From Cladosporium sp. IMV 00045 (lineage: Eukaryota > Ascomycota > Dothideomycetes > Cladosporiales > Cladosporiaceae): a DNA stretch of 64,000 nucleotides. Location: NCBI GenBank assembly GCA_001931905.2, contig MSJI02000842.1, forward strand, positions 16,638 to 80,637, read 5' to 3'. The notes under the pieces were generated by a model. That model worked only from the letters and a program-made list of their open reading frames with translations, had not been told where the DNA came from and did no database searches. The position numbers and the translations under genes are program-made. Positions 8,386 to 18,648 of this stretch are shown here, piece after piece; the stretch's first letter is position 1, and every line of letters begins with the position of its first letter.

Positions 8386-9400
8386 TGTGGGTGATTTGCG
8401 ATGGTTTGACCATTGATCGCCCAGTCAGACGTGTTTCGAGAAAATACGAAGGTCGTGTTCTGTATGTTTGATCGTTTGCTAATGAGTTGTTGTTGTTGCC
8501 GCCTGTCAGGTGTCATGAATGGGGACTTTGGGATCTGGGGCATCGACGACTAGCACCACCGGTGGACAGACCGCGGCTCTGCGGTAGGCGGAGGGCGGTT
8601 AGTAACGAACGGACCGCCACCGCCCCTCAAACGCTTGATTCTGTATTCTCAGAAGACTCAATAATGATAATGGATGAGAAGGAGCCTGTTGAACCATTCT
8701 TGATTGCATTGGAATAGCTGGTTATTGCTGCTATACAATCCGGCAAATCCGAATATCAGCTTCACCTAACATCACAGGTCGTAGTCGTCTTGCTGGAATA
8801 ACTAACTCCGTCGCGGGATCTTCTCACAGTTATTAGATGTTTTGAAACCTTATCTCGTTACAGATGATCCCTGTCGATCTACAATCTCCAAGGAAATAAT
8901 CACGAGTTAGGCGGGAGTCTGGGAGAATGGCAAGACGACCTTGATACCTGACCCGTCGCAGAGCTGTATTTCTTGATATTTACAAGTAGAAGAAGTAGAC
9001 TTATAACAATGCCTACGAGTGAAAGACACGAATCGCTTACACATCAGTTCATCTCGCATCGTGAACTAACCAGCGCTTAGTCTGCTCGGACGGCATACGG
9101 CAAGGGATAAGGTATTGCTATCTTATCGCAACCCCTTATCAATGTTTAACAAGTGCTTTCTACAAAGTCATTGATCGCTGCGAGTATCTTCATATTGTCA
9201 ATCTTCTATCCAAGCAATTATTACATGGCATTGTGTGGCATCTATTCCATGGTTCATCTGCATTAAGCGCCTGCCATTGTTTCAAGCGGCATCAATTGAT
9301 CGAAAGACGCCTTCAGTCCAGGGTTGTCTATCCTCCGCCGCTCTGTGATTTCCAGGAATCGCAAAAAGACATCTCATCCCATCTTTCCTACAATCCGTCA
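8386..9400. other. Divergent intergenic region LSB6 / AreB-type gene
   Basis: About 1 kb holding both promoters and the 5' leader of the GATA factor gene. Apart from the GATA-site cluster annotated separately and a further CTTATC at 8849-8854, I see no gene or repeat. Confidence 0.6.
9106..9140. promoter_or_regulatory. Cluster of three GATA-factor sites upstream of the AreB-type gene
   Basis: GATAAG at 9106-9111 and CTTATC at 9122-9127 and 9135-9140 place three HGATAR-type sites within 35 bases, about 260 bases upstream of the AreB-type start codon. Fungal GATA factors AreA and AreB bind such sites, and paired sites are typical of nitrogen-regulated promoters. Auto- or cross-regulation is inferred. 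The sequence shows only the motifs. Confidence 0.5.
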
Positions 9401-11077
9401 ATGCTCCAAGTCGCAGCGCCTCCACCGGAGCACATCCGTCAAGCACCTCTCTTTCCGAACCCGCAGACTCGACAATCGAGCTCCCATCCTCCATTCCAGT
9501 TGTCTGTTACGAGACCGCAATCGTCCCCGAAGAATCTGCCTGAACAATACAAATACGGCTCTGGCCAGCTCCCTGCTCTTGCTGCTTTGGCATCCTTGGC
9601 TGCCAGCGCTCCTGCTGCGCCGGTGAAGCGTGAGAGTGAGAGTGAGAGTGAGAGGTGAGTGAGAAAAGGCGGCGGAATGAGGGATGGCGGTTAAACAGAA
9701 GGATGCGAGGCTAGACAAGCAAGAGCATTGTTGCATACGAGATATCAGGCACAACCATTGGAGGCACAACAAGAGTGTATATCTCGACAAAACTTCTGTC
9801 GCAAAGCCAGCTCCTCCTGCCTCCTACGCCAAGCCGAGGCCGGCGTCTGCAAAGCGCAAAGCAGAGCATCACCAACTGATTCCTTCCTTCTACAGCAAAC
9901 TCTCCCAGTCGCCAGACAACATGAGCCAACCTCAATACGCCCCAGCAGCCACCGCGGGTGGGCAACAGAATGGGCCGGTAAGTCGATCATATGCCGCGAC
10001 TTGTCGCCTCGAGAACAGGAGCCTTATCAGATTGCGCTCCATATCGATAACAGCAATCGATACCGATTACCTCTATCAACAAACCTTCAACTTACATACA
10101 TCAATGATCTAACACCTCCCTCACAGCCCGTGTGCCAAAACTGCACCACCTCCACCACACCGCTCTGGCGACGCGACGAAGCCGGCTCCGTCCTCTGCAA
10201 TGCCTGCGGCCTCTTCCTCAAACTGCACGGCCGACCGCGCCCCATCTCGCTCAAAACCGACGTGATCAAATCGCGCAACCGCGTCAAAACCTCCCAAACA
10301 CCTCGCAAACACGACCGCAATGGCAACCCAACCGACCTTTCCCCTCACACCCACTCCCAGCCGGGTCCAGGCTTCCCAGCCGCGCACCCCGACGTCGCCC
10401 ATGCCGGCCATGCCGGAGCAGCGCCGCCGTACGTGCCTCACAACCTGCCTCCCGCGCCTCAGATGGGCAGCGGAGCGCAGCAAGGTCACGACCGCCTCGC
10501 TTCTCCCGGCGCCTCGCTGAGTCGCAGCGGCACGCCGTCGCAACAGCACGCGCAACACCATCAGAACCCCAACATCGCGCCGCAGCACATCTTCGACACG
10601 GTGTCCATGCCTGCAGATTCCTTCGCATCGCCGGGTCCGCACCATCTCGAAGCGCCTCAGAGTTATGACGCCGTCGTGGCGCAGAATAACGCGCTGCGAA
10701 CCCGTGTCAGCGAGCTGGAAGTGATCAACGACTTGTTCCGCGGGAGGGTTAGCGAGCTGGAAGCTTCCGAGCAGGAGGCGAGGCGGGAGGTGGAAGCTCT
10801 GAGGAAAGAGCTGGAGAGCGTCAAGAGAGGTGATGTGAGCGCGGAGGTCGCCGTGGAACAAAGGCCGCAGCAGGAAAAGGAACAGGAGCAGGAACAGCAA
10901 AATCACGGTCAAGATCAGAGTCAAGAGCAAGACCACGAGCACAAACCAGACGAGCAAGAGAGATCGCCCAAGAGAGCACGAACGGAAGACAGAGCGGAGA
11001 GCGGCGAGGCAGGGTTTGCAGAATTCACCAGGAGCGAGGAAAGTCAGGAGAACGCGGAGGGTCTTCAAGAGCAGTGA
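9401..11077 (+). CDS. areB: AreB/ASD4/Gzf3-type GATA transcription factor
   Basis: Nuclear GATA factor of the AreB group, which generally opposes AreA in nitrogen metabolite control. Proposed exons are 9401-9654, 9896-9977 and 10127-11077 (428 aa). The 241-nt intron (GTGAGT..CTGAT..TACAG) and the 149-nt intron (GTAAGT..CTAAC..ACAG) are phase-consistent. A single class IVa finger, CQNC-x17-CNAC, follows the second junction, with the basic tail [18 protein letters not shown]-terminal leucine zipper (heptads in [17 protein letters not shown]) and a Gln/Glu-rich tail are the features that separate AreB from AreA, SreA and NsdD. Exon 1 is Pro/Ala-rich. An in-frame ATG at 9921 inside exon 2 could give a shorter isoform. 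The exon-1 start is less certain than the rest. Confidence 0.88.
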
Positions 11078-11443
11078 GCGTGGGCGTGGGCGTATGCCTG
11101 TGGTGTTTTTTTCCTTCTTTCGCCCAACTGTTCTCCTCTCCATCATCGTCGTCGTAATACCTTTCTGTGTTTGACACTAGCACATATACCCAGTCACGGC
11201 TTGTCTTATCCACAAAAATAGACGGATGGGAAGCTGGACTAGCATTTTTTCACGAGCTTGAAGATTAGCTTACGATAGGATATATTTCTTAATTATACGA
11301 TATGCTGAAATTTACCGGTCTTCTAAATGCTCGTATTCTCCTTCACAACTCGGCGATCGAAGACTGTATTGTATTATGACACATGGTAAGCTCACCAAAT
11401 GTTCAGAACAAATCAACCCAAACAAGCATTGCCACCCACCTCT
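11078..11443. other. Convergent intergenic region, AreB-type gene / TBC gene
   Basis: 366 bases between two 3' ends, with AT-rich stretches around 11275-11300. No gene or repeat seen. Confidence 0.6.
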
Positions 11444-12989
11444 TCACCTCACCAACTTCTCCACGAAACTCCACATCCTCGCCTGCACCGTCCAACCAGC
11501 CTGCCACACCCCAGCCCAACTCAAGGGTACTGCAACCCCATCCAACCTCCTAAGCCAAAGCGCCAACAACGCCGCCAGCACCGCCGTCCCCGCCGCAAAC
11601 GCCGGCCTCCGGTACCTCAGCGCCAGCACGCGCGCACGCTCGAGCATTTTCTGCCTGTGCTCATCCCTCCTGATATCCTCGGCATGTCGCTCAAGAAACC
11701 TCTCCCCGTCTTTGAGCGATTGCGCAGCGAGGGCGGGCAAGTCACGTGTCGTTTTCAGCACGCTGTTGGACGAGATGCGGAACCAAGTCAGGCCTGGTAG
11801 GCGGTTTGGAGGGTGAGTTTTGTGTAAGGAGGCGGAGCGGGAGATTAGGGCGTCGAGGTCGAGGGGTTTGGGGAGTTTGGAGAGGATGGAGTGCAGCATG
11901 TCGTGTTCGTCGGCTTCGAGGGAGAGGAGTTCTTGTTTGCGGGAGAGGATTATCTGGGGTTGATTGGTTAGTGTTTCTTTGAGGGGTTGTTTGTTTAAGT
12001 GGACGGAGGGGAGGGGACGTGAGCTTACGGTGGCGTAAAGGTAGATGGATGCGACTGCTTCGTTAGTGAGGAGGTAGTCGAATAGGCGAGCTATGTCGCC
12101 GTATTCTTGGATATCATGCGCGTAGAGAGTTAGTGTGGCGGAGAGGGCGAAGTAGAATGGCGCCGTTTGGCTGAGATGGTCGAAGAGTTCCGCGTCTGCA
12201 GCTTTCAGGATGGCAGGTAGGAGCTGGAGGTGTGATATCGCTCCAGTCATGGTCGGCAGCATGAAATCACGGATGCGCAGGAGTGATAGCCGAGCAACAG
12301 CTGGAGGTGCCGCTTCGGCTCCGAGAACAAGTAACAGAACCTGCACGATGTCATGATAGCCCTGGAAGTAGGAGAGCATGGGATGTCTCCGCAGGACTTC
12401 GGTAATGACATTCGACAACTCCTGCTTCCGCGCGTCTAGGCGCTTGTCGGACTCGCCTGTCCGAGGTCGTTATTCGTCAGAGATCAACAATGGACGGGTA
12501 ACTGCATTTTGCGCTGGCAAACAGGGTGGGGAATCATACCTTTCGGGTAGTAGATGAAACTGCGGTCGACATCAAGGTCTTTTTGCGTTTCTTCTGAGTG
12601 TTGTGGCAAGTCTTCCCAGTCGGTGTTGTCGTTTGGAGGGTCCTTGACTCCTAAAACGATGGGCCCTGTTGGTGGTCATTAAAGGTTCCATTGTTGAGAT
12701 CACTCGGCCTTAACGTACATACTACACGGCGTACCTCATCATCGATCAATCCACCCGAAGTCGATGCAAGCTCACTAAGCGCCTGGTAGTCTCGGCTCTC
12801 AGTCGCATTGATGATGAGCTGTACTTTAGCTTCTTCCGCCTCGCTTAGAGCTTGTTTTCTGACTCCGGACAAGGGTGGAACCTGATTCTCCTTGAGATGG
12901 GTAGATGAGCTGGTCGATGGTGCATCTGACCTGCTGTCGTGCACGGGGATGTCTTCGTTGATAGACGCCGCCTCCATGTCGGTGGGCAT
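11444..12989 (-). CDS. GYP8: TBC-domain Rab GTPase-activating protein, Gyp8/TBC1D20 type
   Basis: Stimulates GTP hydrolysis by a Rab (Ypt1/Rab1 for TBC1D20), probably on ER or Golgi membranes. Proposed exons on the minus strand: 12989-12719, 12665-12540, 12456-12029 and 11953-11444 (444 aa). Splicing at 12718 restores the TBC signature RRVVWPIVLG across the junction. The arginine finger is in LDVDRS and the glutamine finger in YFQGYHD, and the HDIVQ continuation is characteristic of TBC1D20. The C-terminus has one predicted membrane helix (AFAAGTAVLAALLALWL), as in Gyp8. The last intron (12028-11954, GTAAGC..CTAAC..CCCAG) is 75 nt and stop-free, so retention would add 25 residues in frame. 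It is divergent from the DDB1-like gene. Confidence 0.88.
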
Positions 12990-14026
12990 GTCGTATCGGC
13001 TTGCCGATGATTGAGGAGATACCGGCCGCCGCCACGCCTAAAATACACCGGGCCGTGGTGACCCTTGTGCTATGCAAGGAGTAGAGGACAAGACTGCCGT
13101 GCAAACACACGTGGGACCAAACGTGGGAGAGAGTCGGGATTTAATCCCAGTGCGGTGGGTATGGGTTTAAACGATCGGGAAGCTGTCCAGTCAAGGCGTG
13201 GAGCCAGTTATTTGGTGAACCACGGGGAGGCGGGTCGAGGTCGCGCGTATTCTCCTGTACAACAAGACGATGAGACTACTGCATGCGAAGGACGAGGATG
13301 TGATACATCGCATTTGGCCGCCTTTTCATGCACGTCTGCTCGGGATCTGCGCCACAGCCTTGCAGTCAGTGAGTGAGGAACACATGCACCCAAAGCCGGC
13401 CGCTCATCACGCCTCTGCGCAATCTTACCGAGCACTCCTTGACGAGAAGTGCCGCTGTGGATTATTACTCGCAGCAGCTGCAATATGCTTCAATCGTACA
13501 GGTAGGGTTTGAGTGGTGAGGTCTGGTGGATGGGGTCGGATTGGCTTGACAGGTCCAGCCGTCACATCTTCCCAGCACGCGCTTGCAGTGAGAGAGGATG
13601 ATGATGATGTTGGTGTGGAGAGGAGCAGCCAGCCAGACCACGGCAGAGACAAGCCAGATGCCTTGACTTTGCTAGCGAAGCACCACAACATCCACGACAA
13701 TACCTGGCCTACATACATATCATACATCAACCAGTGACACCGCCGCCTCCGTCGAACCGCATCACCCCAATAATTGCTTGTCAAAGAATTTTCCGACCAT
13801 TCACCGCCCACTGCGCCCAAAGCAAGGCACACCTCAAACACTGCAGTAACACCCCCATAGGTTGCTGCAGTCATTGCCCTCCCCGGCGCCTCGTATTACA
13901 ACAATACACACACTAAGTCAGCGACACTCCGAAATATTTATTTGAAATTCCTTCACACGCTTCGGACGGGAGCAGACTTATTTTTCTGGCTTTTCATACA
14001 TCTTTCGTGTGAACCATGTTCTCATA
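12990..14026. other. Divergent intergenic region, TBC gene / DDB1-like gene
   Basis: About 1 kb containing both promoters. Short open frames are present on both strands, but none has recognisable sequence or splice context. A GATGATGATGATG run lies near 13600. No repeat array or RNA gene seen. Confidence 0.55.
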
Positions 14027-17000
14027 ATGGGGTCAGTCCAGCCTCCTACAGCCGCCATGTCCAGGCCCGGTATCCTCACCAAGAGCATCGTTCGCTCTCC
14101 AGTTTGTAAATATATCTTACATGCCCGCATTCGCCACTGGGACTTCAACGATGTCGTGTTCGTAGGCGAGGATTTCATCCACGTCAAGCAAGTCAAGCAC
14201 AATGGCCATCTCGAACATATCGCCACCAAGGACGACTTTGGAGCTCGCATCTGGACGGCAAAGACATTTAACCTCGAGCCTGATCTACCAGACGGTGGAG
14301 ACGATCTAATCAAGAAGGAACAAACCAATGGCAGTCCCGGCTCCTCCAGGAGATCTGGGCCACCACAGTGCGTCGTACTCGCTTTGGACTCCTGCGATCT
14401 AATGTTCTTATACCTCGAGGATGATGGTACCGGGAATCCGAAATTCAAGCATCAATCGTTGCTCACCCCACGGTTTGAGCAGCAAATCCACCAACCGGGA
14501 GTGCACCTCGCAGTCGACCCTTATTCTCGAGCGGTTGCTCTTGCCGCGAGCGAACGAGAAATCCTCGTCTACGCTGCAAAAGACACCGCTCAGGTTCAAC
14601 ACGAAATCGCCTCATCACACCCGGACTGGTACCCCGTCAACAGAGAAAGGGCTTTCACAACGCAGGGCGTGATCCAGCACATGGATTTCCTCCTTCCACC
14701 CGACAAAGACCCAGATCACATCATCCTGCTCCTCATCGTCATCGAAAACCGCAAAACCAGGGCCGTCTGGATCGATTGGTACGGCAATTCGGAGCTCATT
14801 CGCGCTCAAACACATCAATCTCAGACTATCGACACCGCCAAGACTGTGCCCAGCTTACTGATTCCACTCAGAGAGGCCTCTTTCCTCTTGATCACAGGTG
14901 CCGAGATGAAACTCCAGAAGGATATCCTGTCTGGATCGATGCGAAGTATCGTCCTTCGGCCTGGAGATGAGTTGCCTTCCTATCCCGGGAGCTCTTCAAG
15001 AAAACCCGTGTGGACCAGCTGGTGCAAGCCTCAGCGGAACAAATCTGCGAGACAGGGCCAAGATGACATCCATCTAGTCCGAGAAGATGGACTTGTCTTA
15101 CTCGCCACCGTCACCAGTATCGATACCATCTATACGTGCCATGCAGGAGATGTACGATGTCACGTCGGCACCGCCTTCGCTTCGCTTGGCGATCCCAGCG
15201 ACCCAGATATTCTTGCTGTCGTCGGTGATATGAGCAACGGTCGGGTGGTCCACATGGGCAACTGGCCATCCGCAGGCATCATCAACAACAAAAGCAGAGT
15301 CGACACCATGGAGATGCAAGACAGCGAAATACTGCCCAACTGGGCATCTTGCGCGGATATGGTCGTGTCGAATCTGCCACAATCACTGGGAAGATCAGCG
15401 CGCACCACTGATGCCGTCTTTGTGACTTCCGGCCGTCAGCCTTACGGCAGCATCACCGAGCTTCGAAAGGGACTTGAGGCGCGTTTGGCCACTTACTTCG
15501 AAGTTGACGGACTGAAGAATGCGATGGGCGCATGGGTGCTTCCGAATGTTTCGACTGGTTCGATCTTGATTTTGCTCTCCTCGCCTTCGTCAACGCGCCT
15601 GCTCGACATCACACCAGACTTGGGCGGCTTGAGTGAGTTAGACGACACTGAAACCGGTGCAATGGTTTTCAGTGACCGTACTCTAACGGCGAACGCACTC
15701 GGCAATGGTCACCTTGTGCAAGTGAGCGAAAGGGCAATCTGTACGAGCGCGAGCATCATGTCCGGTTTCGAAGATCGCTCTCGGTGGGACGCTGGTAGCG
15801 GATGCACGATCATTGCAGCTTCAGTCGAGCCCAGTCACAACTGTGTGGTTGTCATTGAACGAAGCAGCGAAGGTTTAAAGCTTCTGACCTTCAAACACCA
15901 TTCACAAACCGGAGTAGATGGAGATGATGAAGAGACAGAAGGCCTGCAACAAATCCACCAGCCAAAACTGTTGGAAGATGATCCCATATGCCTGGCTACG
16001 AATGTCGTGGGAGACAGCATCATCGGTGTTATGGCCACTGTACAGGGAAAGCTCCAAGTCTTCAAAGTCAACACCACCACGTCGCCTGCATTGACTCTGT
16101 TGGACACAGTGCATATCATAGAAGATCAGCAAAGTTTATGCGACAACTTTGTGCTTCTCCACCCAACTCAAGGTGATACCGATTCGCGTCATCTCATTGC
16201 CGTATGTGGCCTACGGGACGGCAGATTGACTTCTGTCGCCATCGACACTGCCAGCTCGCCCGCGTTCCGTCGGGTGCAGAGCATCAACTTCGGTCACGAG
16301 ACAGTCAGACTGCATCGACAATCGAGCGATCTTGACAAAGTATATGCCTTCAGCGGGCTCGATACTTGCGTGATCACATGGGATGGGCCATCTGCTGCGT
16401 CTTTGAACGTGCAAAACCTTTGGATGTCAGATTTGGCACGGCCAGACATGGCACAAGGCGCCATCACGACTGTTTCGTCCGTGCCTTCCAGCGAGTACCT
16501 GAGTGGCACCGAGCTCATCGGATCGCTCGCCGACTCTCTCGTGATCATATCTCCTACTGAAGTCTGTTTCGCTTCTCTCGATGAAAACACAACCGTAGTT
16601 CCACGACAGATCCCAGTATCAGGCACGCCAACTCGCTTGATTTACGCCGAGCAACAGCGTAGCCTAGTTTGCGCCTCCGTCTCTTCAGACGTTCGCTCAT
16701 TCCCATCGAACAAACGGAACGCCCAACCAGAAGTACGGCGGCAGATCTGGCCAGTCATTGACTTCATTCCCGCAGACAGAGACTTTGAACCGTACCGATT
16801 CGACTTGCAACCTGGAGAATCCGTGTATGCTCTTCTGGAATGGTCTTTCCAGCAAAACGGCAAACGCTACTGCTTCGTCATGGTCGGAGGCAGTTACACG
16901 AAACAGAATCAGAATGTGAAAGGACGCATTGCTTTCTTACAAGCAAGCTATCGCAACGGGCAGATCGACAACGTCAAAGAAGGCCGCAGTGTCACGTTCG

Positions 17001-18019
17001 ATCATCCCGTATACTGCCTGGCACTGTACGACGAGTTGACCTACATCGTATGCACCGGATCGAACATTCTGCTGTCCAGATTCGACACCACCGAAAGGAA
17101 GTGGGAAAACATCTGCACGCCCTTCAAGCTAGCGAGCAGAGGAACCGCCATCTCGGTCTCGAAACCACTCATCCACGTCTCAACAGCCACAGACGGCCTG
17201 GTGACTCTGCGGCTCGAGAAGCTCACCACACCAGCCGAAGAAGAAGATTTCACGCACCGCCTCGTGCTCGTCGCGCAATCTCCAAGAATCGACGACTCAA
17301 TCAGCCACACCGTCGTCCCTCTCCCCAGCAGAGAAGAACAAGAACAAGAACAAGAACAAGCCAACATCGCCCTCCTCTCCACGCGCGACAGCCTCCTCCT
17401 CGGCCTCAGCTCCCCCGCCCCCACCTCTCCCACTCGGCACCGCACCCGCCTCCTCTTCGAAGCCGCGCTTCCCCAATCCCTCATCCGCATCACACAAGGC
17501 GCCACCCGCCCGCTCTGGCGCACAGCACCTCCAGAAGGCGTGCTGGCCTCGAACATCATCGGCCTTTCCACCGACGGTTCCATGACGGGTATCAGTCTGT
17601 TGGACGAGAAGCTCTGGCGCCGTCTGTTCTGGCTGCAGCGCGTGGTGGAGTGGAGTGTGGATTTCAGCCCGCATTTGGCGCGGCTGCCGCCGTATGGTGT
17701 TGATGATGAGGTTGGCAGGGGGAGGGAGAGGGGTGTACCGGCTGGGTTTCTTGCAGGTCGAGAGGATGAAGAGGAGGAGGAGATTGCGCTTTTCCCCGCA
17801 GACAGTCTTGGGCCGGAGGCGGATAGGCATGTTGATGGGGATGTGTTGGCGAGGGTTCTGCAGCCGGGTGGGGTGGAGAGGTTGAAGGGTGCGTTGAGGG
17901 AGATGGCAGACAGGCAGGATAGGGTTGGGCTGTGGGTTGCGAGGCATTTGGATGGGGAGGTGGAGGCGGTGGAGGGGGTTGTGGAGGAGGTGAGGGTGCT
18001 GGTCAATATGTGGATGTGA
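14027..18019 (+). CDS. DDB1/MMS1/CPSF-A family multi-propeller scaffold protein
   Basis: Single exon, 1330 aa from the first in-frame ATG (14027). It begins with a stretch typical of MMS1_N/CPSF-A proteins (SRPGILTKSIVRSPV, then KYILHARIRHWDFNDVVFVG) and continues as a long beta-rich chain without membrane segments. It ends in a helical tail, the layout of the DDB1, Rse1, Cft1 and Mms1 superfamily. Members scaffold Cullin-RING ligases or RNA-processing complexes. The length is nearer Cft1/Mms1 than DDB1 (about 1140). The region around residues 1100-1170 carries a Gln/Glu run and Pro/Ser linker, and the region near 1230-1270 an acidic one. Family membership is strong, but I do not assign a specific orthologue. 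A role in genome stability is an inference. Confidence 0.75.
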   Translation: MGSVQPPTAAMSRPGILTKSIVRSPVCKYILHARIRHWDFNDVVFVGEDFIHVKQVKHNGHLEHIATKDDFGARIWTAKTFNLEPDLPDGGDDLIKKEQTNGSPGSSRRSGPPQCVVLALDSCDLMFLYLEDDGTGNPKFKHQSLLTPRFEQQIHQPGVHLAVDPYSRAVALAASEREILVYAAKDTAQVQHEIASSHPDWYPVNRERAFTTQGVIQHMDFLLPPDKDPDHIILLLIVIENRKTRAVWIDWYGNSELIRAQTHQSQTIDTAKTVPSLLIPLREASFLLITGAEMKLQKDILSGSMRSIVLRPGDELPSYPGSSSRKPVWTSWCKPQRNKSARQGQDDIHLVREDGLVLLATVTSIDTIYTCHAGDVRCHVGTAFASLGDPSDPDILAVVGDMSNGRVVHMGNWPSAGIINNKSRVDTMEMQDSEILPNWASCADMVVSNLPQSLGRSARTTDAVFVTSGRQPYGSITELRKGLEARLATYFEVDGLKNAMGAWVLPNVSTGSILILLSSPSSTRLLDITPDLGGLSELDDTETGAMVFSDRTLTANALGNGHLVQVSERAICTSASIMSGFEDRSRWDAGSGCTIIAASVEPSHNCVVVIERSSEGLKLLTFKHHSQTGVDGDDEETEGLQQIHQPKLLEDDPICLATNVVGDSIIGVMATVQGKLQVFKVNTTTSPALTLLDTVHIIEDQQSLCDNFVLLHPTQGDTDSRHLIAVCGLRDGRLTSVAIDTASSPAFRRVQSINFGHETVRLHRQSSDLDKVYAFSGLDTCVITWDGPSAASLNVQNLWMSDLARPDMAQGAITTVSSVPSSEYLSGTELIGSLADSLVIISPTEVCFASLDENTTVVPRQIPVSGTPTRLIYAEQQRSLVCASVSSDVRSFPSNKRNAQPEVRRQIWPVIDFIPADRDFEPYRFDLQPGESVYALLEWSFQQNGKRYCFVMVGGSYTKQNQNVKGRIAFLQASYRNGQIDNVKEGRSVTFDHPVYCLALYDELTYIVCTGSNILLSRFDTTERKWENICTPFKLASRGTAISVSKPLIHVSTATDGLVTLRLEKLTTPAEEEDFTHRLVLVAQSPRIDDSISHTVVPLPSREEQEQEQEQANIALLSTRDSLLLGLSSPAPTSPTRHRTRLLFEAALPQSLIRITQGATRPLWRTAPPEGVLASNIIGLSTDGSMTGISLLDEKLWRRLFWLQRVVEWSVDFSPHLARLPPYGVDDEVGRGRERGVPAGFLAGREDEEEEEIALFPADSLGPEADRHVDGDVLARVLQPGGVERLKGALREMADRQDRVGLWVARHLDGEVEAVEGVVEEVRVLVNMWM

Positions 18020-18648
18020 AGTGGTGGGTGTGCAGGGTGGGAGAGGATGTGAGTTGTTTGACATTCTCTATTGTTTTCCCTTTTCTTTGCTCTATTTTAT
18101 GGACACAGCTCAAGGCGATGTTCAATATTTTGGATCAGGAAAGATGGGCAGATGGATGCATGATGAGATGATGAAGGGAGGATTTATTATTGGTCTTGTT
18201 GCTACTTGCCATATTGATGTTGAACATGATCTATGACAAAATTACAAACCAGATCCTTTCTATCGAAACTGTGTAGTAGCATTGATAGCCTTCCAAGCTG
18301 GCGTGTACATCAAAGAACAACACTGGAGTCGTATGTAAGTGAACGGAAATCGCCTATCAACATGACGTAGGATTATTTAGCCAAAATTCCCCGGACTTGG
18401 ATCGGCAGGGGTGGAAACACTACTCCAACACTACCGACCGCTAGACCCCTCACAAACACCTGGTACGAGCTTTCGTTGACTTGTACCTTCACGCAACCTT
18501 CCAAGACGTAGGTAGTACCACCAAGCTACCTAGCAGCAGCGAGAGTGTCACACACAGAACAAATCATATCATCTACACCGCCAATCCATCCTCTTGCGAC
18601 CAACACAGCAATCCACCACCGACATGCCCTCATAGACCTTACCCAACC
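18020..18648. other. Intergenic region, DDB1-like gene / beta-glucosidase
   Basis: 629 bases of 3' flank and promoter between two plus-strand genes. The beta-glucosidase leader just before 18649 is CA-rich. No gene or repeat seen. Confidence 0.55.

Noticed and set aside
10121..11146. Long minus-strand frames opposite the GATA factor and other GC-rich genes
   Set aside because: They mirror the codon bias of the real genes on the other strand and carry no recognisable protein features.
13425..13874. 149-codon minus-strand ORF between the TBC and DDB1-like genes
   Set aside because: The composition looks non-coding (Trp/Ser-rich without domain pattern) and no start context or introns support it.
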